From: Typha latifolia
Lineage: Eukaryota; Streptophyta; Magnoliopsida; Poales; Typhaceae
Reading direction: 5' to 3'
Assembly (NCBI GenBank): GCA_019914945.1
Contig: CM034103.1
Location: 16,148,785 to 16,212,784 of the forward strand
Length of the DNA stretch: 64,000 nt
Below the pieces are notes generated by a model. It made no database searches and was not told the DNA's origin. It was given only the letters and a program-made list of their open reading frames with translations. The position numbers were made by a program, and so were the translations under genes. This document shows positions 43,175-54,500 of the stretch, in pieces. Position 1 is the first letter of the stretch. Every line of letters begins with the position of its first letter.

Positions 43175-45461
43175 ATGGATTTGGATAGCGTGAAGTGTGT
43201 CTCTTCGTCTAATGGAATGGAGGAGGAGGTGGAGGAGATTGCCACCCGCCTCCACCAGAGTTTCCAGAAGCCCCACGGCCGGGCTCCTCCGCAGCCCGGG
43301 ATGTCGCCGGTCGCCGGCGTGCACGAGCTCCTCGAATGCCCCGTCTGTACCAATTCCATGTACCCACCAATCCACCAGGTTGGTTTCTCTTCAATTTTGT
43401 TTTATTTTTCTTTCGTTTTTCATGTAGGTTCGTAGATTTGATTCATGGTTTCTGTGTTTTGGTCAAATTAGTGAATATGATTATGTAAAGATCCGAGCTT
43501 TTTGCAATTGGATGGTTGATTTAGGGCAAGTTCTCTCCTTTTGTTAGTTCGGGCAGATTTTGGTTTCTGGGTTCTGATCTGTTTTGTGATTAGGGCTAGA
43601 ATTGAATTGTTCATGTTGGACTTGATATTTCGAGATGCATTTGAATGGACGTAAGGGGATATTGAGTCTATAGCATTCTTGCTTAGCAATCGGCTGATTT
43701 AACCGGATAATCTGGACATAGATTACATGAATAGTAGGCTTAAATGGATAATTATTTGAAACTATGGATCTCGTTCTTCTGTTTCTAGTACCTTTATCAT
43801 TCTAGAACCTTACACATATTTTTCAGGTATTTATTCTGAAGGAGAAAAGACACTTGATGGCACATTTTCAATCCCAATAAAATGATCTCTTTGCTACATT
43901 TCCATAATTCTACCTATATGCTAGTTGATTGCAAATTATGGAACATTTTAGTTCCACTTTTGACACCTCAACATTATAGGTCGAGGTGTAGGAACCTGTT
44001 TCAATTCCTGTGTAGTACTGAGCAATTTCTTGGATGTCTGTACTTGTTCTTTTTGTTGCGTGCTATCTTATGAGGAGGTTCCTTCATCAAGTGGACTCTA
44101 GCTTAGCCTCTTCTACTGAGCGAGATTGGCTGGGAAAGAGCGAGCAGAGCCAGCATGGGCTTGCCATTTAGGTTCCACTTTTTGTTGCATGATTTCTGCA
44201 CATTTCTTTAATAATTATCAACTTTTTTTTTGTTATGCCGATTATTACCAGAGTAACAATTTTATCATCTGTTTGTAAAAAAAGCAAGTTTATCATCTGG
44301 AACTTAGCTATTGATGCTCTGATTTCTTACCATGGTAAATTGCTCTAGTTATATACTTGTATCTTACACAAGTGGACAATATGTGCAGTGCCAGAATGGG
44401 CATACACTCTGTTCGACATGCAAAACCAGGGTGCATAACCGCTGCCCTACTTGCAGACTAGAGCTTGGAGACATCAGGTGTTTAGCATTAGAAAAGGTTG
44501 CTGAATCACTTGAGCTTCCGTGCAAGTACTTCTCATTGGGTTGTCCAGAGATCTTTCCATACTATAGCAAGCTCAAGCATGAAACTCAGTGCAACTTCAG
44601 ACCATACAGTTGCCCATATGCAGGATCTGAATGCTCTGTTGTTGGGGATATTCCTTCCTTGGTTGCACATTTGAGGGATGATCACAAAGTAGACATGCAT
44701 TCTGGTTGCACCTTCAATCATCGTTATGTAAAATCTAATCCACGAGAGGTTCAAAATGCTACCTGGATGCTGACTGTAAGTATGCAATGCATTCTGTAGC
44801 TTCTCTAAAATTTGCAGTGCATTTTGTCACAATTCATTCTTGTGAAGTAGAAGAAAGGAAAATATGGTAGACCTAGAAAGAACATTAATAATTTGCCTGA
44901 TATAAGTATGAGCATTAGATCATCTAAATTTTAGCATAAATTTAGAAGGAAGTTAACTTTTACAGTCTTCTGTAGCATATACATATATTCTGATATAATT
45001 TCACCAACTATTCTCCTGTGAATATTTTCCATTTAATTCATGTCGTTTGCTGCATTTGTGAATTTATGCTGCTGCTGCTTCTCTCTCTCTCTCTCTAGGT
45101 CTTCAACTGTTTTGGGCAGTACTTCTGCTTGCATTTTGAGGCCTTCCAGCTAGGCATGGCCCCTGTGTACATGGCATTTTTGCGATTTATGGGCGATGAA
45201 AATGAGGCCAAGAACTTCAGTTACAGCCTTGAGGTTGGAGGCAATGGCAGGAAACTCATCTGGGAGGGTACGCCTAGAAGCATCCGCGACAGCCATCGCA
45301 AAGTACGGGATAGTCATGATGGCCTCATAATCCAGAGGAATATGGCACTCTTTTTCTCTGGGGGTGACAGGAAAGAGCTGAAACTCCGGGTCACAGGCAG
45401 GATATGGAAGGAGCAGCAGAATCCTGATGCTGGAGTGTGCATACCAAATCTTTTTAGCTGA
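43175..45461 (+). CDS. SINA/SIAH-type RING E3 ubiquitin ligase (SINAT), 317 aa
   Basis: Seven-in-absentia family E3 that dimerises and targets substrates for ubiquitination; plant SINATs act in autophagy, brassinosteroid and auxin/ABA signalling. Exons: 43175-43378, 44389-44775, 45099-45461 (954 nt). Seen: C3HC4 RING starting CPVCTNSMYPPIHQ/CQNGHTLCSTCKTRVHNRCPTC across the first junction, then the SIAH zinc-finger pair (CKYFSLGCPEIFPYYSKLKHETQC and CPYAGSEC..HLRDDHKVDMH), then the TRAF-like substrate domain with VFNCFGQYFCLHFEAF and FSYSLEVGGNGRKLIWEGTPRSIRDSH. Intron positions and length match plant SINATs. The member number cannot be assigned. Confidence 0.96.
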
Positions 45462-46087
45462 AAATAGAAGAGGCCTGTTCACTTGCAAAATGTCTTAATT
45501 CATGTATCTGCTAGAACGGTGCCAAGTTGTATCTTAATTATGTTTGGGGGTTGAAATGTTGAAGAACTTGAATGACTTAGTATAATTGGATTTCAGCTTT
45601 CTGAAATTAATCAACAAGTTTTCTATCATGATTTTGTTGAATATTTTTCTTTCTTTCTTTCAGACAGCGTTTAGTCTAAATCTTTATTCACTGGAAAACA
45701 ATTGACTTTGAGCTATGCGCATGGTTCAACCACTATTCCAAACTTACTATTTGGAGTATCCTTTCACCAGGTCAAGTAAAAGATTAAAGGAGTGAAAGAG
45801 CTACAGAAAACACAATCAGAGCATTTCAGAAATCAAGTACTTAAGAGTAAAGAACTATCCTGCATTCGATAAAGCATATATTCTAGCCAAAAATAAGGAT
45901 TCTGCATTCAAATGTCATCCCAAGGTATTGAGATAAAAATAGGTGAACAGATTGCTCTCCCAGAAAATCCTGATACATCAAACCTTGAAGGCTTATAGAA
46001 TCTTTATATCTACTCACAGTGTACGATTTCTATACCTGCAACTCAATTTGGTTATGAAAATTCATTACAACTTCAACAGAGAGCAAC
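45462..46087. other. Convergent spacer between SINAT and the PPR gene
   Basis: 3' UTRs of both neighbours expected; nothing else recognised. Confidence 0.5.
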
Positions 46088-48022
46088 TTATATTGTCAAC
46101 CCCATGCTATTGCTGTTGTTGTTGTTGTTGCTACTGCTTCTGTTCTCTTCAACTTTATTTTCTTCAGCTGATCTGCTATCAATACCCAGCCTTTTCAGCA
46201 ATCCTCCATCAAAAGCACTGGTACCACCACCAGCGAGCGACTCTTCCCTCTCCATTTTCTTTCTCTGCCCCAGAACTGCTTCAATAGCTGCAGCACTAGC
46301 TCTGGCGGCGGCTGCCTCCTTAGCGGCAGCCTCTGCCTTTCTCCTCTCTTTCTCTTCCCTGACAAGAGCCTCTTTTCTTGCCTTCTCTTCTGCAGCCCGA
46401 GCTGCTGCCTCAGCTTGCTCCCTCTCCACATCTTCATACAATTTCTCCATATCCGACTCCCTCCCTTCCTTCCTCAATGTCTCTTCCAAGAGCTCCTTCA
46501 TTTCACCACTGAAAGCTGCACTTTCAATCAAAAGAATGCCCTTTGCTATCTTAATGGCATTCTCCAGTCTCCCTATATCGATGTATGCCTTCAGCAACAT
46601 CTCATAGCTCACGACATTGGGTTTGACTTCCTTCTCCGGCATCTGGTCAAAGAAGCCCTGAGCAACGTCGATCATTCTGGTATTCACCAAACCACGAATA
46701 ACCTTCTCATAGGCAATGGCATTCGGCCTCAGTCCTAATTCTGCCATCTTGTTGAAGTAACTGATAGCATCGTCCACCCTATCCACAGCAAAGCACGCCT
46801 CCATCAGCAAAACATATGTGAGTTCATCTGGGTGAACTTCCTTCTCACCCATCTCTCTATACATCTCCTCCACTTCACCGATCAATCTATTCTTCCCCAA
46901 GTGTTCGATCAAATTATTGTACGACGCCGCATCTGGTGAGCACTTCTTCTCACTCATCCTCCTAAAAGTCACGATTGCATCCTCAAACCTCCCTGCAAAG
47001 CAATAGGCATCCACCATAGCATTGAAGCTGCCAAGGTCCACGGCAATCCTCTGAGGAGGATTGTGCTCTCCTTTCATCCTCTCGAACAGCCTGATTGCTT
47101 CCTCCAATTTACTGTTCTGGCCCAGTGCGTCCAGCACCGAGTTGTAACTGACAGCCCCAAACCTAACCTTCGACATTTCGTCAAACACCTGGTGGAAGCA
47201 CTCCATCGCCTCCTTCTCCATCCCCTTGAGGAAATACCCCTTCATGAGATTCCCATACACAGAGCCATCTAATACTTCTTCACCACCAAGCTTCTCTTTA
47301 AGTTCTTCGAACAAAGCTATCACATTTTCGGGATCATTGGCCGCGACGAAGCCACCCATGAGGAAATCATACACTTTGGGGTCAGGTGCAACGAACCCCT
47401 TAGAAATCATATCATCCTTAAGATCCAAAGCCTCCTGGAGCTTACCATTGTCGACGAGGCCCTTGGCGAGGATGCGATAGGTCGAGGGCGATGGCGTGAG
47501 GATAGAATCATCGTTCACCAAGAGCCGGTAGTGTTCGAGGGCGGCGTCGGTCGTGCCGCGTTCGAGGTGGGCTTGGAGCAAGAGGTTGTGCGTGAGGATG
47601 GTGGGGGCGACGGCAGCCTGGGTGAGGAAGCGGTGGAGGGCGAATAGGTCAGAGAGGCGCCGGCGGCGGAGAAGGGCGGCGAGGACGGTGTTGCAGGTGA
47701 AGATGGTGGGGCGGCAGTTGGAGTAGATGGAGTGGCGGACGAAGAGGGAGGCCTCGTCGAGATCGTCGGAGCGGATCAGGGTTAGGATGCGATTGTGGAG
47801 GACGAGGCGGGCGCCGGATAGAGAGGAGACGGGGTCGGGGAGCTTTGGGGAATTAGGGTTCTTCGGCTGTGAGGAGAGTGGTGGTTGGACGTGGCGGCGG
47901 CGGTGAAGGCGTGCGGCCGCAGCGGATTCCGGCGTGGAGAAGGATAGGAGACGGGGTAAGAGGGAGGAGGGGCGGAGAAAGAGTTTGAGATTGGAGGAGA
48001 AGAAGGGTTTGGAAAGGGACAT
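46088..48022 (-). CDS. Pentatricopeptide repeat protein, NUWA/EMB1796-like, 644 aa
   Basis: P-type PPR protein, intronless as usual. The first 40 residues are Ser/Leu/Arg-rich with few acids, typical of an organelle presequence (mitochondrial by homology). From about residue 75 to 500 there are roughly eleven 35-residue PPR motifs, for example VSYNSVLDALGQNSKLEEA, SYNNLIEHLGKNR and VSYEMLLKAYIDIGRLENA. After residue 510 the repeats give way to a charged Ala/Glu/Arg coiled coil (about 530-590) and a Ser/Asn-rich end with five Asn in a row before MGLTI. A PPR array followed by a coiled coil is the layout of Arabidopsis NUWA (At3g49240), which assists RNA editing complexes in mitochondria; the relative GRP23 has a Gln-rich end instead. 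Assignment is by layout and local similarity. Confidence 0.85.
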   Translation of the reverse strand: MSLSKPFFSSNLKLFLRPSSLLPRLLSFSTPESAAAARLHRRRHVQPPLSSQPKNPNSPKLPDPVSSLSGARLVLHNRILTLIRSDDLDEASLFVRHSIYSNCRPTIFTCNTVLAALLRRRRLSDLFALHRFLTQAAVAPTILTHNLLLQAHLERGTTDAALEHYRLLVNDDSILTPSPSTYRILAKGLVDNGKLQEALDLKDDMISKGFVAPDPKVYDFLMGGFVAANDPENVIALFEELKEKLGGEEVLDGSVYGNLMKGYFLKGMEKEAMECFHQVFDEMSKVRFGAVSYNSVLDALGQNSKLEEAIRLFERMKGEHNPPQRIAVDLGSFNAMVDAYCFAGRFEDAIVTFRRMSEKKCSPDAASYNNLIEHLGKNRLIGEVEEMYREMGEKEVHPDELTYVLLMEACFAVDRVDDAISYFNKMAELGLRPNAIAYEKVIRGLVNTRMIDVAQGFFDQMPEKEVKPNVVSYEMLLKAYIDIGRLENAIKIAKGILLIESAAFSGEMKELLEETLRKEGRESDMEKLYEDVEREQAEAAARAAEEKARKEALVREEKERRKAEAAAKEAAAARASAAAIEAVLGQRKKMEREESLAGGGTSAFDGGLLKRLGIDSRSAEENKVEENRSSSNNNNNSNSMGLTI

Positions 48023-48538
48023 CTTTTAATTGAGATGGAAATGGAGGAAAGGAGGAAGGAGTCTTTTGGGGAGAGGGTTTATGGAGGGGTTTGTGGGAGG
48101 TTTCAAGGTTTTATGAGTTAAATCGTTGTGTGATTTGGGTGCACTGGACGGTTGTGATGCTCGGCGCGAATATTAAAGCAGAAAGAGTAGAGTCCTCCGC
48201 AGCGCAGGTCATGTTACAAAGGTCGTTAAGATCCACTGCCAATCAAATCAAATAGAACTGGCAAAAAAAAAAAAAGAAAAAGAAAATATCAGACAGAAAG
48301 GCACCAAAGCTTCATTTTGGACAAGGAGATCGAAATTATATATAATTGCTTCTTATAAAAGTGTGCAGCTTCAAGAAGACTGTGATCAGTGTACAAGAAA
48401 TTGAATCCATATACTAATAAATTCTCAGGAAGGTACTGTGGAGCTTCCTGTGAGTGAACATGTACAGTGTAAGAGGTAAGTTACAAAATGGCAAGTAGAG
48501 TTCCAGATGAGAACAGCTTAATTCTGGAGAGCAGGAAT
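48023..48538. other. Spacer between two minus-strand genes (PPR promoter, RING/PHD 3' end)
   Basis: Holds the PPR upstream region and the presumed 3' UTR of the RING/PHD gene. An A-rich run at 48264-48287. No other gene. Confidence 0.5.
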
Positions 48539-51500
48539 TTACAATGCTTCCCTCTGCTGAGCGGCCTCGACATACTGTTCCGCGAGCTTTTTCACTTTGT
48601 CACCTTCCTTGATGAGAAAATTTGCATTTTTGGCCTTGTAATGAAATTTCATAACTTTGTCTGTCGCTTTGGCTACCGCCCACCTGTATTGTTCGACTGT
48701 TATCACACCACTCTTGCAGAGTGGTCTGATGTGTTCTTTGATATATGCTTCCACCTGCAACCAATCAAACCAGATTATGTACTTGTGATGGATTATGTAC
48801 CTTTTGGATTATGTATTCATGGTGGACTGCAGCAAAGGATTAGGTACCTTTTTGGATATGTAATTGGTGGAATTGGACATTTTGTTACTGATGGATGTTG
48901 ACCTTTTCTCCTTGGGAGCATTTTCACTCATCAAAGAATGAGTTGGTGAGTTCTCTCCTCCAGAAGATTTATGGTTGAGAGGCAGCCTGTCACTAGTGAG
49001 ACTATTTTCTGCATAAGAATCATGCTCAAACTCGCCTGTAGCACCATCCTTTGCTCTATTATTTCCAGCTTCACAACGACCCAAGTTGTTGCCTTCTGCT
49101 TCCATCTCCACAGACTTGCTTAAGTGTCTACGAGTTTCACCAGATACCCTATTATCTAAAGGTTCCTTCTCTGACTCACATAACTCTTTACCTCCCATTA
49201 AAGAAGGATTACTAAGTACATTCCCTTGAGAAGGTTCGAGCGTGGATGGAGTATTCACTGTATTATCTATTTTCTCACTGTCTGTAGTCACCTCAACAAT
49301 CGAATCACCACTGTGATCAAAAGCTGCCTTTTCATCAGGACTCCTAGGTCTTAGATCATCAGAGTCCATAAGCTTCAGTGGATCTTCTGCTTCAAGAGTA
49401 GAGAGCATAACCATTCTCTGAGAGTCAACATTTTTACAGGAAGAGGCAATGCATCCCTCATTCTCCAAATCATAATCATTGTCTCCGCGTGTGTCCAAGT
49501 CAGGGTTGGGAACCATATCCGAAATGTGTTTAAGGCCTTCATCTTTGTCCTTTACCAAAGTATCAACTTCGATGTTGTTGTCCTTTCTCACTGGACTGTT
49601 TGGAGGAGTATCAGAAGAAAGGCCTGCCACTCTTAATGCTTCCTCTGCATTGCTCCATCCTGTTTCTGCAGGTTCTTTGTCCTCCACCAAGGGATCAACT
49701 TCGATGTTCTTGTCCTTTCTTGCTGGACTGTTTGGAGGAGAATCAGAAGAAAGGCCTGCCATTCTTAATGCTTCCTCTGCATTGCTCCATCCTGTTTCTG
49801 CAGGTTCCAACGATGTCTCTTCTGGTACTTGGTCAGTACAACTTTCAGTGTTTACTGTTGGATATGAAGCAGCAACTCCTGTTTCTGGCTTGGGATATTG
49901 GCACAGAATCTGCGAGCAAAGGTTTACATAAACTAATTTGCTATTGGATCTCTCAAGTATCTCCTTTTCTATGTTAACTGCATCAACGACAGCTAACTCA
50001 GTATCTGCCGTCCTGCGAATGACAGCTAGATTTGTTTTCCTCAAGTAATGCTCAGTTAGACGGTAAAGTTGAGCCTGCGACATATATGCTTACTCAATAA
50101 TTTATAATGAAAGAAAAATCAGCTAATAAGTGAAAATAAGAGAGTACATAAAACGTACAGAGTTAATGATTGATGCCAACAAAGAAAGGCAAGAAAAAGA
50201 TATCTAACCAGCTCAATAAAAGCCAATGGAGTTTCCAGTTAATAATAGAAAATACATACATAATGAGGAAAATAGCCTACAAATGATTCATTCATTCTTC
50301 ACGACTGATGCTACTTAATCACATATGCTGATGACTAACCAGTGCAGAGATGAAAAACTGGAGATAATACAATGAATTGGACATTCACTGCAGGCACAGA
50401 GGAGCATAATTATCAACAGTACAGATTATATCTATTTATATTCATTATTTTTATTGCAATTTAGATTAAATGAGTTGGACAAATCATGCAAAGTGGAATG
50501 GAGACAGAATGAAGTCCATTAGGAGCAGTGAGCATCCTTACCTGCCTAACCGATAGAGGAACCTTTTTATGGTGGCTAGTTGCCAGCACTGGTCTCATAT
50601 CAGTGGGAAGTTGTGCCTAGACATGTCAAACCGATGAAAATATCAATAACCTTAAGTTGTGAAAGAAACTGCTACCAACTGCTAGAGTTTTAAAGGTGCA
50701 AGGGAACATTGTAACATACTAATAGAGGATAGTTTCCCTTGAGCATAGCTCCATCTTCAGATTTGTCTTTAGTTGCATTTGAGCTTGAGGAAGCATTCTT
50801 TCTAGCAAGAATTTCAAGTGCCCATTTTCTTTTATCACGCTTATTGCCATCAGTTTGACTATCTTGCTTCTGAGAATTCTTCCCTTCTGCAGGAATGTTT
50901 GAACCAGAAACAGAGGCTCCATTTCCTCTTCTAACAGGAGCTTCTCTTGTAATGTTTGAAGAACTCAACTCTTTTCCTGTATTACCAGAAGGAACTTTAA
51001 CATGAGATGTACCCCTGGCAACTGGTTTTAGAATTTCTGCTACATCATGTTCATGAAGAGCCTTTGTAGTTTTCTCAGATAGACTATAAGATCTGCTAGT
51101 TATATTTTGGTTGGTTTTCTCAATTCCAGCAAGAGCAGACAGAGGCTTTATATCATCCTTTCTAGGGAAAACTGATGCGTCAGCTAAATATACTCTAGAC
51201 AGAATGGAATCTGCTGTCCCTCCCTTTGTCTGGTGAACCATTTCTGAGCTCTCCAAGCAAGAATTTGAAGATTTCTTAAGAAGCTCAAGAACTGACTGTA
51301 GTGTCTCAATCTTTTCAGGCTTTATGCTTGAACATCGATACTTCCAGAATTCAACCTCCCAATCCCTGTCCCATGCACGTCTTCGCTTTCCTGTGGCTGT
51401 TCCATATATTTTCTTTGTCAGGTTTTCACGTATCTTTCCTTTTTGCAGCAATGATTTCCTTGTTTTTATGAATGAAGGATCCAGTTTAGAAGCCAATGCA

Positions 51501-54500
51501 TCTCCAGGTTTTCCTATTGCTGCCCGGAATGCTGTTAGAAGTTTTCCATCAAAAGGATCATCCTTTCCAGAGATCCCAGAGATTTTATCTTGAACTACTT
51601 CAGCTATCTCTTTTCGCAGTTTCTGCACCAAGATAGATGATTCCTCTTTTTCTCCCGCTCTTCGCATGATCTTTTTAACTCTGAGTCCACATTTATCTCC
51701 TTTCTTCTTACTGTCAGGCTGTTCCCATACTTCACCATGAGGGGATCTATTGTTATTTTCCTGAACTATACTCATTATATCAGGAGCAACAGATTCCTCT
51801 TGTGTAACATCTTCTAATTTATTGTCTTTACAAACTGCTGCAGCTACAGGGGAAGTATGGCAGTTCAAAGCATAACCAGTATCTTGGCTTCCCAAAGGCA
51901 ATGTTTGTGCCTTTCCCTCCAATCTAGCTTTCTTTGCAGGATTCTCCACTTTCATTCTCATATATTTGTCTCCTTCGCCAATGTGAATGTCGACAGATTC
52001 AACACCTCTAAGATAGAAAAGAAAACAAGATTCAATCAAGGGAAAATCTGTTTATCTAGAAGGAATATAAAACAATGAATTACAAGGCTCACGAATAGAG
52101 ATGTCAAAAGAAGACAAACATAATTGATCCTTAATGGATTAAATAAGATAACTCAGGAAGTATTGATTTCGGGCAATTATGCCTGCACATCACCTTACAA
52201 ATAAACTAATAAATGTGTGTTTACTTAGGGCTGGTTTGACAACAGCATGTAGCTGGACATACTAATTAGACATTCAGCCCTGCACTAGTTTTCTACCATT
52301 TCACAAGATCATTTCTATTCCTTCTATAAATGAAAGGGACCATCCTATTGATATAAGGATAATAGGTGTTTGCAGTTGCACCTTCCAATTGCTTGACCGT
52401 TCACTAAAACTGAGTAATTTAGATAGGTAAAATTACATCAGCAAGGAATTGCTCATGAAGATGAATACAATATCATGGTGCAGATTGGATTAGTGTTCAT
52501 ATATCACTGTAGGACCATGAGGGAATTTGAGTGCACAAAGATATGCATCAAAACTGTACAACTGTCTGTTAATTTGAACTGAGTTATTTGCAAAAAACAG
52601 GCGCTTTTCCATTTTAATCATCTTCTACAGACACCATGGTCAGCATCAATTTTATGGAGATACTTCCAGTAACAGAAATTCTATAGCTATTGCCACTAAG
52701 GTTTGAATTTCAGAAGGTAAACTTGATGTAACACATTAGTATAGCAACAGGTACATGGGAAAAAGTCCATACATGGCTTGTGACTGCATATTTTCTGACA
52801 CTTCTGTTGTCGAATCTTTAACTCTAGAACTCTTTTTCTTTTCAAAATCAACCATATCTGCATCCATGATGCTAACCATCTCATTACCTGCATCAATATC
52901 AACAGACTGGTACATAAAGCAAAAAGATGCAATCAAGTGTTGGTGTTCTAATCAAAAAATTTTATGCATCATCTATAGTCTATACAGTTATACCAATTGA
53001 AAGGCTATTTCTGTGAACTTTTGGGAATTTGTATAGTGGGAGTTTATGCAGACAACATAGGATATCATCTGTGATAGAACTAGCTGATATAATATACCCG
53101 ATTTTAGTCAAATAAATAAATTATATACCCGAAGAAGGAGAAGATAGGAATTAGAAATTGATAGAAAAGCAAGGATATAGGCCCGTGTGAGTAGGAAACA
53201 AAAAATATCTATTCTAGTTCTATCATCAGCTAAAATAAATAAATTATATACCTGATGAAGGAGAGGCCATAGATATCTCAAGAGGAGGATTGATGTCAGA
53301 AAACTCATTTTCTTCTTTTCCTTCTTTTTTTTCGGCACTTAAAACACCATGGCTTGCAGAATATGAAGAGGTTAATACATCCTCTGGTAGTTCTACTAAT
53401 GCTTGTAGCAGATGACTTTCTGGTTCAGAAGTAATCGTCCTCACTGCCGACTCTCTTATGGGTGATAGTGCTAATGATTCCTCCGGTGGTGCATCTGATT
53501 GTATGAAATCAATCTCAACTGATTCATTAAAAAACTTGGCAGCACTGTCCTCTTCTAGAGCAGTGGCATCAGAACCCTTCACATAACTGCCAATCAAGCT
53601 GGTGCCTATAAGGTTGAGACAGCCAATCTTGTTGAGCTGTGTATCAAGTTCAGGATTGTCAGAATATGAGTAACAAGATGTTTCGATTTCATTTCCTGCA
53701 TTTACAGCTAATTTGCTCTCCAGTGGAGATATACTACTGGCCTCATTCTTCTGTTCTCCACTGATCATTGAGACAACAAGAGCAGTCTCACCATCATCAG
53801 CAACCGATACTGATACTTTCCCAGAAAAGGACATATCAATTGCACATCCATGATCAGCACCTTTCCCAGCAGAATGTGCTCCTAGGTTTTGTTGTAAAAC
53901 ACCACCTTGCTTTTCTTGCCCTTCTACAGATGTACACCTATGAAAAACAAGCAGGCAGAAGAGGAAATGCTACTCTTCAGCACAGCAGAAAAGAAAGCAT
54001 GCCATATGCACCAACTTCAGTGATAGCACAGGATACAGAACCAAAACAAATAGAAGGTCAAGTAAACAAGGGTATTCCAGAGAAAAGTCATAACAAATAT
54101 CAAATTACCTTGGACACAACCAGGATTTTTCAATTGCACATTCAGGATTGAATCCCACGCACACAGCATGATACCTATCTTCATTGAAAGGATGTCAAAA
54201 CAGACAAGCAAAAATACTGAAGGAAAGCAGAACTATTTAAACAAGTTGAAAGAAACTAATAAATAGTTGGTAATATTGTCTAAAATGTGAACGGCTGGAT
54301 GCTGAAGAGTAGTGCTCTGACCAATTATCTCTCAATATAGTTGCAGCCATCCTGCTTCAACAGTTAGTGAAAAGTTGGTCTGATGAGAATTAAATCTAGA
54401 TAATCCACTTGTGCTTTGATACTGCATTAGATGGTTGTAGTCCAATTACTTGATGATTCATCAATCAAGGCCATAGAGGTGAACAATACATTCAGGAAAG

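Noticed and set aside
46104..46607. 167-codon plus-strand open frame rich in Leu/Ala/Ser
   Set aside because: Antisense to the coiled-coil end of the PPR gene; composition mirrors Ala/Glu codons.
48898..48914. Earlier GT (AAAAG|GTCAAC) as donor of exon 12 of the RING/PHD gene
   Set aside because: It leaves a phase that gives a premature stop in the conserved last exon; the donor after Ser-Lys-Lys (at 48847) keeps frame into [13 protein letters not shown].
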